A stretch of DNA of 64,000 nt from assembly GCA_026004215.1 (NCBI GenBank), contig BPIR01000001.1, positions 1 through 64,000 of the forward strand, given 5' to 3'. Below the pieces are notes generated by a model. It saw nothing but the letters and a program-made list of their open reading frames with translations, was not told the DNA's origin and did not search any database. Of the stretch, positions 20,423 through 29,590 are shown piece after piece (position 1 is the first letter of the stretch; each line of letters starts with the position of its first letter). This stretch comes from Candidatus Binatia bacterium (lineage in GTDB: Bacteria > Desulfobacterota > Binatia > HRBIN30). The position numbers and the translations under genes were made by a program.

Positions 20423-23400
20423 CTGCCCGGCGACCGCCGAATTATTTTGGTCGGGTACGTGATCGCGCCCGCCAGCGTTGGCAGCAGCTCGAGGCAGACC
20501 CCGAACTGGCCGGACCCTGGAAACAATTGTTTCGCCAGGTTCAAAGCCCGCGCCACGTACTTTCCGAGTTGTTACAAAATGCGGACGATGTCGGGGCGCG
20601 GCACGTGCGGGTGCGCCTGGCGGAAAATGCATTCGTGTTCGAACACGACGGCAACGATTTCAGCGAAGAAGAATTTGATTCGCTTTGCCGGTTCGGTTTC
20701 TCCAATAAACGCCAACTGCACACCATTGGTTTCCGGGGCATCGGGTTCAAGTCCACATTCAGCCTGGGCGATACCGTGGAAGTGCTCACCCCCACCTTGG
20801 CGGTGAGATTCCACGAGCGCCGGTTTACCGAGCCGGTGTGGAGCGACGAGGCCCCCGCTTGCGATGTGACGCGCATCAGCGTTGCGATTCGGGACGCGAA
20901 CCGGGAGAAAGAGCTAAGAAAAAACCTCCGGGAGTGGATGGAAAGCCCGGCCTCTTTGCTGTTCTTTCGCAGTGTCCGCGTTCTCACGATTGATGATGTC
21001 ACCTGGCGCAAGGAACACCTGGGGGTAGGGCCGACTGCGGGATCGGAAAGGGTGCGGCTTACGGGAGGCGACGGGCACAGTCACGAGGTGTTGGTGTTCG
21101 TGTCCCCCGAGGAGCCCTTCCCGCCGGAAGCCATCGAGGAAATCCGGCGAGAGAGGGACGTGGAAGATCTCCATCTCCCTCCTTGTAGCGTGGAGCTGGT
21201 GGTCGGCTTGCCGGGCGAACAGCGAGTTTACGTGGTACTGCCGACAGGCGTTCGGCTTGCCGCACCGTTCTCCTGTAACGCTCCGTTTCTCCAGGACCCG
21301 GCTCGGGCTACGATCAAGGACCTTGCATTGTCGCCGACCAATCGCTGGCTGCTCCGCCGCATTGGCGAGCTTGCGGGGCGCGCGATGTTGCACTGGCTCG
21401 GCGATCACGCGCTGGATGTGGAAACACGCGCCCAAGCTTATGGCTTGCTGCCCCGGAAGCCAGAAGCGCGGGACTCGTTGGAAGCCGATACGATCTCAGC
21501 GATTGCCGAGGGATTCTGCAAAGAAGTCAGCGATGCAACTTTTCTGCTGACCGCCGAGGGTCAGTTGGTCCGTTCCGAGGAGTGTCTGTCGCCTCCAAAG
21601 TGGGCATACTCGGTGTGGACGCCAGAAGAGGTTCTCCAGGCTTTGGGTGACGGCCAAGGACACGTCTTAGCCCGAGAGGTCAGTTGGGAGGCGAGGGAAA
21701 GTTTGGCTTCGTGGGGGTGGCTGAGTTCCCTCGATGACGACGGAGTCATCGAACGGCTGCAAACGCCACGGGCCGTTCCTCGCCCTGGAAGCCACGAGGC
21801 TCTGGTGAGGCTCTGGAGCTTCGTGCAGCAAAGCGTTCGCTACGACTGGGGGAGCCGGCAACGGCGACGATTGGCGATCGTTCCGGTGAAAGGCAGCACG
21901 GTCTTGCACGCGGCGGAACGGGTTGTCCGTCTCCCCGAGAAGAAGCAGGCGATTTCTGCGGATGCGTGGGAATTTCTCATGGGTCTTCTGGCCGTGATCG
22001 ATCCCGCTTGGGTCGAGTTCCTCGGCCAGCTCAAGGATGGGAACGATGAACACGGGCAGGCGGCCTGGGAGCTTCTTCAAGCCTTGAATTTACACCGCGC
22101 CAGTGACGCTGAAGTGATCGTGGCCCATGCGTGCCGCAGGTTGTTTGCACGCGAAGAGGCATCCCTCGAAGACTGTGTTCGCATGGCTCACCTCATGGCG
22201 GCGTTGGATGCACGGGCGCCGGAAGAGTTCCTCTGTGTGACCCGCGACGGGCAGCGCCGACAGCCCCGAACGCATGGCGTCATCGCGGTGCGCGAGCCCA
22301 TGCTGGAGGAACTCTTCCCGGAACAGTGGCTTGCGGAGCACTCGCTACACGATGCGTACTTCAGCTCGTACACCGCGTGCACCCGCCAGCAGTGGGAAAA
22401 CTGGGTCCAGTCCGAAAAAAGCGGCTTTTGGCCGTTCGCACAGATTATCGAGACGAATGATTGGTTTTGGGGTAGGGCAAGGTTAGCGGAGCGGCTCAGG
22501 CCGAGGGGTAAGGAGGCGCCAGATAGCCTCCCGTATTTGTCCGATTCGTTTTCTGTGGAAGATCATGACTTCCCGCGCGACTTGCTGGACCATTGGTACT
22601 CGATGTCCAAAAGTGATCCGGATCTGTGGGCCAAGGTATTGGCCTGCGTGCTGAAGTCACCGGTCTGGTATTGGCGAGGGCGATGTAAGGCAACGTTCTT
22701 CCAGCGATCGAGAAGGCGGTACGAGCAGGAAATTGCGCGGGATTTGCCTGCTGAATGGATTATACGGTTTCGCGGGCTTCCTTGTTTGCGGGACACGTAT
22801 GGCCAGCCCCATGTCCCTGCCGAACTGTATCTCCGCACACCAGAGACGGAATCTCTGGCCGGCGTGGAGCCGTTTGTTCATGCAGACCTGGATCGCGAGG
22901 ACACGAAGCCTCTTCTGCGCCTCCTTGGCGTCCGCGACACGCCGGCGAGTCTGGATAACGTGTTGGACCGCATCCGCGCGCTGGCGCAGGCCCCCGATCC
23001 TCAGCCGCTGCTTTCCGAAATCGTGAAATGGTACAACGCGCTCGACAAGAGCCTCGTCCGCTGCGAAGCGGCCGCCTTAGATAGGTTACGCAGCGCTTTC
23101 GCCAACGAGCGGCTCGTGCTCACGGCTGCCCTCGGGTGGGTCAAGGCGGGCGAGGTGTTCCAGTACACCAGCGAGGAGTATCCTGACGCGCCGGTCATCC
23201 ATCCGGCCTTCAACCACCTGAACCTGTGGAGGCGTGTCGGTGTCGCGGAGCGGCCCACAGCGCAACTAGTGCTCGACTGGCTCCGCGGACTCCCCTCGGG
23301 GGAGCGGTTGGACTCCGAGACCTCGCGGGTGCGGGCTGCGTTGCAGCGGTACCCTGCGCAAGTGTGGCAAGGGTGCGGTCACTGGCTGGCACTCGACAAT

Positions 23401-24567
23401 ACCTGGGCACCTGTGGAGCGGCTGAAATACCGATTGACCATGCGGGGCCTGACCAAGTGGGGAGATTTGTTCCCGGCCATCAAGGCGCAAACGGCAAACC
23501 TTCAAATGTTGTCCGCGGAACTCTGCGACGCGCCGCCGTTCCACTCGCTACCCGATCTATCGGACGTCATTGTGTATCGGGTGACCCAGTGGCCGACGCG
23601 TAGGGCGCGACAGATCGAGCAGCCATGGCTAAAAACGCTGGCACGAGTGCTGATGCGGGTGAAGGTTGACGACGCGGCGCAAACGCGGCACGTTCGCGAA
23701 GTGGCCGCGCGGCTGGCACGATCTTCGTGGTACCCATTCGAAGAGCCGCCTGCACTCAGAGTGACGCCTTACATCGAGGGAACCCCGGCAGGTCAGGCAT
23801 ATGAGCCGGAAGTGTTCTGGCACGACACGACGATTTTCTTCCGAGGGAGCAAGCTGGCCAAGTCCTTCGGCGCGCTGGTGAACGAGCTTTCTCGGGCTTT
23901 CTCCAATCCCCAGATCGCGGAAGCCATCAAAGCCTGTGTGGCGCGGCCGGAAGAATTCGTCATAGAATACATGGAAGCGCATTTCGTTTTGGACCCCGAG
24001 GTGGAAGACGCCCAGGCGCGAACGGATTTGGCTGCGGCGCTTGACGATGGTGCCGTGGCAGATCGAGAGGACGAGGCGTTCCTGGCGAACTCCGCGAGCG
24101 AAGCCGACCGGTGGGGATACCTATTCGTGGATTCCGACGACGATGCCGGAAACGAAGGTGTGACGTCGAGCAATCGGCGCCAGCGTGTCCGGGAGTTGCC
24201 GTTGTTCCACCGTTTTGCGCGGAGCCGCGGGTTCCACTGGGTGCAATATCGAGACGCCTTTGTGCACCCCGATGGTCGGACAATCACCAGAGGTGACTCA
24301 CCGTTTCATTGGCATTTGTTCGACCCGGCTGGTCAACTGCTGCACCGGTACTGGGACTCGGCGCAGCATTGGAACGGTCGCAACGGAGTGGAGCTTCCGG
24401 CCGAACTGTGGGAGCTAATCAAAAAGTTTCCAAACGAGAGTTCCTTGGTGCTGCTGGACCAAGGAGACAGGCCGCTGGAAGTCCACGGTGCTCGGCTATT
24501 GGAGATGGAGCGGCGGGGCGAAATCCATCTCGTTGTGTCGAGGTATCGCCTCTGTATGACACATTGA
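20419..24567 (+). CDS. Sacsin-like GHKL (Hsp90-type) ATPase, large defence-associated protein
   Basis: This 1382-residue protein starts at the ATG overlapping the helicase stop (ATGA) with AGGAGAGAG upstream. The first ~150 residues form a Bergerat ATP-binding fold: N-box VLSELLQNADDVGA, G1 EHDGNDFSEEEF, and G2 GFRGIGFKSTF. The rest lacks catalytic motifs I recognise. The extreme C-terminus (FHWHLFDPAGQLLHRY, SSLVLLDQGDRPLEV) may be a small ligand-like or DUF3883-related domain. Sacsin-type ATPases paired with DUF3883 helicases occur in defence islands and are thought to act as ATP-driven sensors or scaffolds, but this pair's function is unknown. No frameshift is seen over 4.1 kb, suggesting it is under selection. 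Confidence 0.75.
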   Translation: MTARRPPNYFGRVRDRARQRWQQLEADPELAGPWKQLFRQVQSPRHVLSELLQNADDVGARHVRVRLAENAFVFEHDGNDFSEEEFDSLCRFGFSNKRQLHTIGFRGIGFKSTFSLGDTVEVLTPTLAVRFHERRFTEPVWSDEAPACDVTRISVAIRDANREKELRKNLREWMESPASLLFFRSVRVLTIDDVTWRKEHLGVGPTAGSERVRLTGGDGHSHEVLVFVSPEEPFPPEAIEEIRRERDVEDLHLPPCSVELVVGLPGEQRVYVVLPTGVRLAAPFSCNAPFLQDPARATIKDLALSPTNRWLLRRIGELAGRAMLHWLGDHALDVETRAQAYGLLPRKPEARDSLEADTISAIAEGFCKEVSDATFLLTAEGQLVRSEECLSPPKWAYSVWTPEEVLQALGDGQGHVLAREVSWEARESLASWGWLSSLDDDGVIERLQTPRAVPRPGSHEALVRLWSFVQQSVRYDWGSRQRRRLAIVPVKGSTVLHAAERVVRLPEKKQAISADAWEFLMGLLAVIDPAWVEFLGQLKDGNDEHGQAAWELLQALNLHRASDAEVIVAHACRRLFAREEASLEDCVRMAHLMAALDARAPEEFLCVTRDGQRRQPRTHGVIAVREPMLEELFPEQWLAEHSLHDAYFSSYTACTRQQWENWVQSEKSGFWPFAQIIETNDWFWGRARLAERLRPRGKEAPDSLPYLSDSFSVEDHDFPRDLLDHWYSMSKSDPDLWAKVLACVLKSPVWYWRGRCKATFFQRSRRRYEQEIARDLPAEWIIRFRGLPCLRDTYGQPHVPAELYLRTPETESLAGVEPFVHADLDREDTKPLLRLLGVRDTPASLDNVLDRIRALAQAPDPQPLLSEIVKWYNALDKSLVRCEAAALDRLRSAFANERLVLTAALGWVKAGEVFQYTSEEYPDAPVIHPAFNHLNLWRRVGVAERPTAQLVLDWLRGLPSGERLDSETSRVRAALQRYPAQVWQGCGHWLALDNTWAPVERLKYRLTMRGLTKWGDLFPAIKAQTANLQMLSAELCDAPPFHSLPDLSDVIVYRVTQWPTRRARQIEQPWLKTLARVLMRVKVDDAAQTRHVREVAARLARSSWYPFEEPPALRVTPYIEGTPAGQAYEPEVFWHDTTIFFRGSKLAKSFGALVNELSRAFSNPQIAEAIKACVARPEEFVIEYMEAHFVLDPEVEDAQARTDLAAALDDGAVADREDEAFLANSASEADRWGYLFVDSDDDAGNEGVTSSNRRQRVRELPLFHRFARSRGFHWVQYRDAFVHPDGRTITRGDSPFHWHLFDPAGQLLHRYWDSAQHWNGRNGVELPAELWELIKKFPNESSLVLLDQGDRPLEVHGARLLEMERRGEIHLVVSRYRLCMTH

Positions 24568-24641
24568 CGGCACGCTCGGCGGTTTGGAGAAAGCAGTTCG
24601 CTCTCGATCGAAGCACTCCTGCAAACCCGTTTGCGGATCAG

Positions 24642-25325
24642 CTAGGCCGATTGCTGCGAGGTGGTGAGACGGGAAGCGGCCACGGCGGCGAGCGCTGCGA
24701 GCAGCACGCCCCCGAAGTGAAACAGCAGAGCGTGTGCGGCGGTATGCGATAGCTCACAAGTCAGCTCCAGCACGGCAAAACCCGCCGCAGCCCCCGCGGT
24801 GGCGAAGACTGCAAACAGCGAGTGTTCGGCCTGCGAATGCGCGGCGCGGGCAAGCGCAACGAGCAAGGCAACCGCCGTGCCCGCCCCGATCAGTTCGGCC
24901 ACCAGACAATGGAGCCCGTTGCCGAGCGGGCCGGGTTCCAATCCTTTAGCGGCAAGCGCGGCAAAAACGGCGATGAGGAGAAGCGCCACCGCTGCCCAGC
25001 CGCGGGGGCCGCCTGCGGTGCGTTGGGTCCAGAGAAACACACGCACGGGCAACGAAGGCGGCACGGCAGCGGCGTGGCTCTTTGGCCGCATTTGCCGGAA
25101 GCGCAGGAGCAGTTCTTGCCGGATATTTTCCGGCATCGGCTCGGGAGGAAGTGCGCCGAGCGTGCGAATGGTCAGGCGCATTTGCCGCAAATACGCCCGG
25201 CAGTGGCGGCACATGCCGAGGTGCATGTGAAACTTCAGGCGCTGCACCAAGGGCATGCGACCCTCGAGGTAGTCGGTGACGAGTTCGGTCAACTCTCGAC
25301 AAGTCAACATGGCTGTAACGGTCAC
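24642..25325 (-). CDS. Anti-sigma factor with zinc-finger (zf-HC2) and membrane domain
   Basis: The protein is about 227 residues. The N-terminus has the anti-sigma zinc motif HMHLGMCRHC (HxxxCxxC), which binds and holds the cognate ECF sigma. The C-terminal half has about four hydrophobic segments (for example GWAAVALLLIAVFAALAA and GGVLLAALAAVAA), placing it in the inner membrane. GTG 25325 overlaps the sigma stop (GTGA); ATG 25310 is an alternative. The arrangement predicts release of sigma after an envelope or redox signal. The gene is transcribed away from the upstream defence genes and converges with the GHKL ATPase, 74 bp apart. Confidence 0.85.
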   Translation of the reverse strand: MTVTAMLTCRELTELVTDYLEGRMPLVQRLKFHMHLGMCRHCRAYLRQMRLTIRTLGALPPEPMPENIRQELLLRFRQMRPKSHAAAVPPSLPVRVFLWTQRTAGGPRGWAAVALLLIAVFAALAAKGLEPGPLGNGLHCLVAELIGAGTAVALLVALARAAHSQAEHSLFAVFATAGAAAGFAVLELTCELSHTAAHALLFHFGGVLLAALAAVAASRLTTSQQSA

Positions 25326-26023
25326 TCCAGATAGCGTTCGAGAACGGCTCGCATTTTGGCGCGAGCGCGGTGAAGCAAAACCCGCTGGTTCGTGTCGCTG
25401 ATACCCAGGATGTTACAGACCTCGACCGCGTCCAACCCTTCGATATCGCGCAAGGTGAGTACCGCTCGCTGATTGGGAGGCAAGTCGTCGAGGGCCTCTC
25501 GCAAGGTTCGGAGGGCCTGCTGTTGCATAGCGAGCCGCTCCGGAGCGTTGTCTCGCCAGGGATGGGGCGGCACCTTCCACACGCCGTTGGACTCGAAGCG
25601 GTCTGGGTCCACGGCCGGCTCGTATTCACTGTCCTCGCTGCCCATTGCGGAAAACGGGACCGACCGGCCTTCGCGCACCGCGCGTGTTTTTGCCCGATTG
25701 GTGAGAATGCGAAAGATCCACGTCTTCAAAGTCGAACGCCCTTCGAATGCCTCGAGTCCTTGCAGCACGCTGAGCCAGGTTTCTTGAACCACCTCTTCAG
25801 CCACCGCCCGGCTCGGTAGAAACACCATAGCGAGGCGAATCATCGCCGCGTGATAGCGATCCACCAGGGCCGTAAAAGTTTCCTCGTCTCCAGCGAGGAG
25901 GCGTTCCACCAATGCAGTGTCCTCGACGGCCGAGAGTGTTGCTTCGGTCTCTGCACCGACACTCGGCGGGTGGGAGCCCCCTTGGGTTACTCCGACCTTT
26001 GCGTTTCCGCTGGGTGTACTCAT
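25322..26023 (-). CDS. ECF-type RNA polymerase sigma factor
   Basis: The sigma-2 region (ALVDRYHAAMIRLAMVFL, then AVAEEVVQETWLSVLQGL) and sigma-4 helix-turn-helix (LPPNQRAVLTLRDIEGL, DAVEVCNILGISDTNQRVLL) are clear. It is an RpoE/SigW-like group IV sigma factor that directs RNA polymerase to a stress regulon. ATG 26023 (MSTPSG) gives a normal length. ATG 26080 would add 19 residues with no domain content. It is followed by its anti-sigma in an overlapping pair. Target promoters are not identifiable here. Confidence 0.85.
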   Translation of the reverse strand: MSTPSGNAKVGVTQGGSHPPSVGAETEATLSAVEDTALVERLLAGDEETFTALVDRYHAAMIRLAMVFLPSRAVAEEVVQETWLSVLQGLEAFEGRSTLKTWIFRILTNRAKTRAVREGRSVPFSAMGSEDSEYEPAVDPDRFESNGVWKVPPHPWRDNAPERLAMQQQALRTLREALDDLPPNQRAVLTLRDIEGLDAVEVCNILGISDTNQRVLLHRARAKMRAVLERYLE

Positions 26024-26250
26024 CGCTCGTTGGAGTTGGCCGTCGTCCCGTAACGCTACCACGCGCTCGCCGACAAGCATACACAAAACCCTCTCGGAAC
26101 CACGGGCTTACGGTCTTCGTCGGGCCGAATTCGTTACGCGTCGTGAATCCATTGGGCGCTTTGCCGGCCCCGGCTCGTGGAAAACGTTTTTCCCGCTGCC
26201 AGCGGCCACAACTGTAACGGAAGCGGGGCAAGCGAGACATTGGCGGCACG

Positions 26251-27147
26251 ATGATGACTTTGGCTTGCAGGGCCCGAACATACCGGACGCAGTCGAGAGG
26301 CCATCGTGCAGGCTGGTACCCGGGAAGAACAGCAGCCGCGAGCGCGGCGTTGGTTGCGGCGTTCGTCGCTGCGGCGGGTCATCCTCGAACGGTTCGAGGC
26401 CAGGAAAGCAACGGCGAGGAAAGGCAGCCGCGTGTCTGCCCGCAGTTCGATCACGAACACGCCGCATGGACGGCGATCCTGCAGCGCTATGTGTCCGGCG
26501 GCTGGGTATCCTACACCGAGCTGCGAGACTCCGGGATGCCCGACCTGCGTCGCTACCTGGCCTCGCTCGAAGCGGTGTGCCGCGAGGATTTCGATGCGTG
26601 GACCGAAGCAGAAAAGCTCGCATTCTGGATCAACGCGTACAATGCGTACACCGTGAAGTTGATTCTCGACCACTACCCCGTGAAAAGCATCCGGTCCATC
26701 GGCTTGCTTCCCGGAGCGGCTTTTCGCGAGCGCTTCATCCCACTGCAAAATGTGCGCGGCCACTTGGTATCGCTCAACGAGATCGAACATGAAATCTTGC
26801 GGCGCGAGTTCCGCGAGCCCCGCATTCATTTTGCCATCGTTTGTGCCTCGAAGAGCTGCCCGGCGCTGCGGTCGGAAGCGTACCGTGCCTCGCGGCTCGA
26901 CGATCAACTCGACGACGCGGCGCGCACGTTCCTGCGCGATGTCCATAAGAATCGCTTCGATCCGGTGACTCGCACACTCTACCTCTCTTCGATCTTCCGC
27001 TGGTTTCGCGAGGACTTCGAGCGCGCTGCGTCGTCGCTGCCGGCGTTCGTGGCCCCGTACTTCGACCGGAGTACGGCTGCCGAGATTTTAGCGCCCGGCG
27101 TGAAAGTGGAGTTTTTGGATTACGACTGGTCTTTGAACGGGAGGTAG
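26251..27147 (+). CDS. DUF547 domain protein, probably exported
   Basis: The protein is 298 residues. An Arg-rich start followed by an Ala-rich hydrophobic stretch (AAASAALVAAFVAAAG) looks like a signal peptide. The body has the DUF547 hallmarks: AFWINAYNAYTVKLILDHYP, HFAIVCASKSCPALRSEAY and FLDYDW at the end. The function of DUF547 is not known; the conserved Cys of CASKSCP suggests a thiol-dependent enzyme fold. It ends one base before arsM, and DUF547 genes are often seen in arsenosugar clusters, so a shared operon is likely. Confidence 0.85.
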   Translation: MMTLACRARTYRTQSRGHRAGWYPGRTAAASAALVAAFVAAAGHPRTVRGQESNGEERQPRVCPQFDHEHAAWTAILQRYVSGGWVSYTELRDSGMPDLRRYLASLEAVCREDFDAWTEAEKLAFWINAYNAYTVKLILDHYPVKSIRSIGLLPGAAFRERFIPLQNVRGHLVSLNEIEHEILRREFREPRIHFAIVCASKSCPALRSEAYRASRLDDQLDDAARTFLRDVHKNRFDPVTRTLYLSSIFRWFREDFERAASSLPAFVAPYFDRSTAAEILAPGVKVEFLDYDWSLNGR

Positions 27148-27148
27148 T

Positions 27149-28336
27149 ATGTGGATGGAAGAGCCACCGAGTGTCGTGGAGGCCGCTGTGCGGCAGCGAT
27201 ACTCCGAAGCCGCGAAGCGTGCCGAGGCGAGCTTGTGCTGTCCGACGAAGTACGACCCGAAGCTGCTCGAGGTCATCCCCCGCGAAGTGATCGAGCGGGA
27301 CTACGGGTGCGGCGACCCGAGCCGCTTTTTGCAGCCAGGAGAAACCGTGTTGGACCTGGGCTCCGGCGCGGGAAAGGTATGCTTCATTGCCAGCCAAGTC
27401 GTGGGGCCAGCGGGTCGCGTCATTGGCGTGGATATGAACGATGAGATGCTGGCGTTGGCGCGCTGGGCGGCCACGCAAGTTGCTCAGCGAATCGGTTACA
27501 GCAATGTGACCTTCAAAAAAGGCCGCATCCAAGACCTCGCTTTGGATCTGGAGGAGCTCGACCAGTACTTGCAAAAGCATCCCGTCTCTTCGGTCGAAGG
27601 TTTGAGCTGCCTCCAAGAGGCAATGGCTCGCCTGCGGGCGGAGAAACCTCTCGTGCCCAGTGAGTCCATCGATGTGGTGGTGTCGAACTGCGTGTTGAAC
27701 TTGGTGGATCCCAAGCAAAAGCGGCAACTGTTTTCAGAAATTGCTCGCGTGCTGCGTGCGGGTGGGCGAGCCGTGATCTCGGACATTGTGAGCGATGAAG
27801 ACGTGCCCGAGGACCTGCAACGCGACCCCGACTTGTGGAGCGGGTGCATCGCGGGTGCTTTTCGCGAAGACTTGTTTCTTCAGGCATTCGAAGACGCCGG
27901 CTTTCACGGAATCGAACTCGTGGAACGGCAGCGCGACCCGTGGAGAACGGTTGCCGGCATTGAATTTCGCAGCGTCACGGTGGTGGCGTACAAGGGAGAA
28001 AGCGGGCCGTGCTTGGATCAAAAACATGCGGTGATCTATCGCGGCCCCTTTCGCCAGGTCGTGGATGACGACGGCCACGTGCTGCGCCGTGGAGTTCCGA
28101 CGGCAGTGTGCGAGAAAACGTTTCGCGTGTATTCTCAGGCCCCATATCGGTCTCATGTCGAGCTGGTCCCGCCGCGGGTGCTCGTGCCCCTGGAGAGTGC
28201 CCCCCCGTTTCGGTGCGGCACGGGTGCATCGCGGCGGGACCCCCGTGAAACTAAGAGCGGGGGCGCGGCAGCGGTCAGCGAAGGGCGTGTCTCTGCATGC
28301 GCTACCACGGGCAACGGAAACGGAGGCTGCTGTTAA
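27149..28336 (+). CDS. arsM: Arsenite methyltransferase, arsenosugar-cluster type
   Basis: This 395-residue SAM-dependent methyltransferase methylates As(III). The SAM motif VLDLGSGAGKVCFIA and downstream GVDMND are clear. The Cys residues expected for arsenic binding are present in LCCPTKYDPKLL, RDYGCGDPSRF and VVSNCVLNLV. A C-terminal tail of about 80 residues ends in GGCC, as in other arsenosugar-linked ArsM proteins. The start ATG follows the DUF547 stop directly and the stop codon overlaps the ArsS start (TAATG), so methylation and the radical-SAM step are translationally coupled. The product would be dimethylarsenite, the precursor for dimethylated arsenosugars. Confidence 0.9.
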   Translation: MWMEEPPSVVEAAVRQRYSEAAKRAEASLCCPTKYDPKLLEVIPREVIERDYGCGDPSRFLQPGETVLDLGSGAGKVCFIASQVVGPAGRVIGVDMNDEMLALARWAATQVAQRIGYSNVTFKKGRIQDLALDLEELDQYLQKHPVSSVEGLSCLQEAMARLRAEKPLVPSESIDVVVSNCVLNLVDPKQKRQLFSEIARVLRAGGRAVISDIVSDEDVPEDLQRDPDLWSGCIAGAFREDLFLQAFEDAGFHGIELVERQRDPWRTVAGIEFRSVTVVAYKGESGPCLDQKHAVIYRGPFRQVVDDDGHVLRRGVPTAVCEKTFRVYSQAPYRSHVELVPPRVLVPLESAPPFRCGTGASRRDPRETKSGGAAAVSEGRVSACATTGNGNGGCC

Positions 28337-29364
28337 TGGATGGAGCCGCTACGAGCCTCCTGGAAGAGGCACGGCCAAACCGCGGGAGCGCGGACTCCGC
28401 CTTCGCACGTACGCTGAGGCGGCACGGCTGCGGCCCGCTGGTGCGTGGCCGCGTGCGCACGTTGCAAGTGAATTTAGGCAAGCTTTGCAACATGGCCTGC
28501 CAGCACTGTCACGTCGAAGCCGGGCCCAAACGGACTGAAATCATGCCCCGCTCCGTCGCGGAACGCGTGGTGGAGCTGGTGGCGGCCAGCCCCGGGATCG
28601 AGACGGTGGACTTGACCGGCGGAGCTCCGGAACTCAACCCGAATTTCCGCTGGTTGGTTCGTCAGTGCCGCGGTTTGGGCCGCGAGGTCATCGATCGCTG
28701 CAACCTGACCGTGTTGTTCGAAGCGGGCATGGAGGATCTCGCGGAATTTTTGGCGGCCCATGAGGTCCACGTGATCGCCAGTTTACCGTGCTACAGTGCG
28801 GAGAACGTGGAAAAGCAGCGCGGGCACGGCGCATTTGCCAAGAGCATCGCGGCGCTGAAAATCCTCAACGCCTTGGGGTACGGGCGGACGAACTCCCGAC
28901 TCCGTTTGGACCTCGTGTACAACCCGGTTGGCGCGAGTCTTCCGCCACCGCAAAAGCGCTTAGAGGCCAAGTACAAAGAAGAACTCGCCAAGCTGTTTGG
29001 CATCGAGTTTCACAACTTGCTGACGATCACGAACATGCCGATCCAGCGCTTTGCCCGCTGGCTCGAGCGCGCCGGACAATACGACGCGTACATGCAGCTC
29101 CTTGCCGATCATTTCAACCCGGCGACGTTGTCGAGCGTGATGTGCCGTTCCCTGTTGAGCGTTGGTTGGGACGGCCGCCTGTACGACTGTGACTTTAACC
29201 AAATGCTCGAGATCGAGATCGGTGCGGCTTGCCGAGGCGGGGTTCGCACTGTGTGGGATATTTCTTCCACGGACGAGTTGGAGGGACGCGCGATCGCCAC
29301 ACGGGAACACTGCTTCGGATGCACCGCCGGAGCAGGATCGAGCTGCGGGGGAGCGCTGGAATGA
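28336..29364 (+). CDS. arsS: Arsenosugar biosynthesis radical SAM protein ArsS
   Basis: This 342-residue protein starts at the ATG inside the arsM TAATG junction. An upstream in-frame start at 28297 would overlap arsM. The radical SAM motif CNMACQHCHV (CxxxCxxC) binds a 4Fe-4S cluster. The DLTGGAPELNPNFRWLVR segment and the C-terminal DUF3641 cysteines (MCRSLLSVGWDGRLYDCDF, HCFGCTAGAGSSC) match ArsS. It joins the 5'-deoxyadenosyl moiety to dimethylarsenite, giving dimethylarsinoyl adenosine, the first committed arsenosugar step. Confidence 0.92.
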   Translation: MDGAATSLLEEARPNRGSADSAFARTLRRHGCGPLVRGRVRTLQVNLGKLCNMACQHCHVEAGPKRTEIMPRSVAERVVELVAASPGIETVDLTGGAPELNPNFRWLVRQCRGLGREVIDRCNLTVLFEAGMEDLAEFLAAHEVHVIASLPCYSAENVEKQRGHGAFAKSIAALKILNALGYGRTNSRLRLDLVYNPVGASLPPPQKRLEAKYKEELAKLFGIEFHNLLTITNMPIQRFARWLERAGQYDAYMQLLADHFNPATLSSVMCRSLLSVGWDGRLYDCDFNQMLEIEIGAACRGGVRTVWDISSTDELEGRAIATREHCFGCTAGAGSSCGGALE

Positions 29365-29590
29365 AGGCGGCCCAGAAACAAACTGGGAGAGCTCTTTTCC
29401 CAGTGCCTGCGGCTTGCCGGGCTCACAAGCGAGTCCCGCTGAGGAACCGGTATGTGGCGGGGGCTCGGGGATATGTCTGGGCCGTTGCACCGCACGCGTT
29501 GCTGAGTTGGTGGCGCCGCGGGATGCCGGAGGACCGTCGCCGCGAGCATGCCGGCGTACGTGGCGAGTGGCGATAGTGGAGACTGGGAGT

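Noticed and set aside
24567..24641. Rho-independent terminator between the GHKL ATPase and the anti-sigma gene
   Set aside because: No stable stem followed by a T run could be found on either strand.
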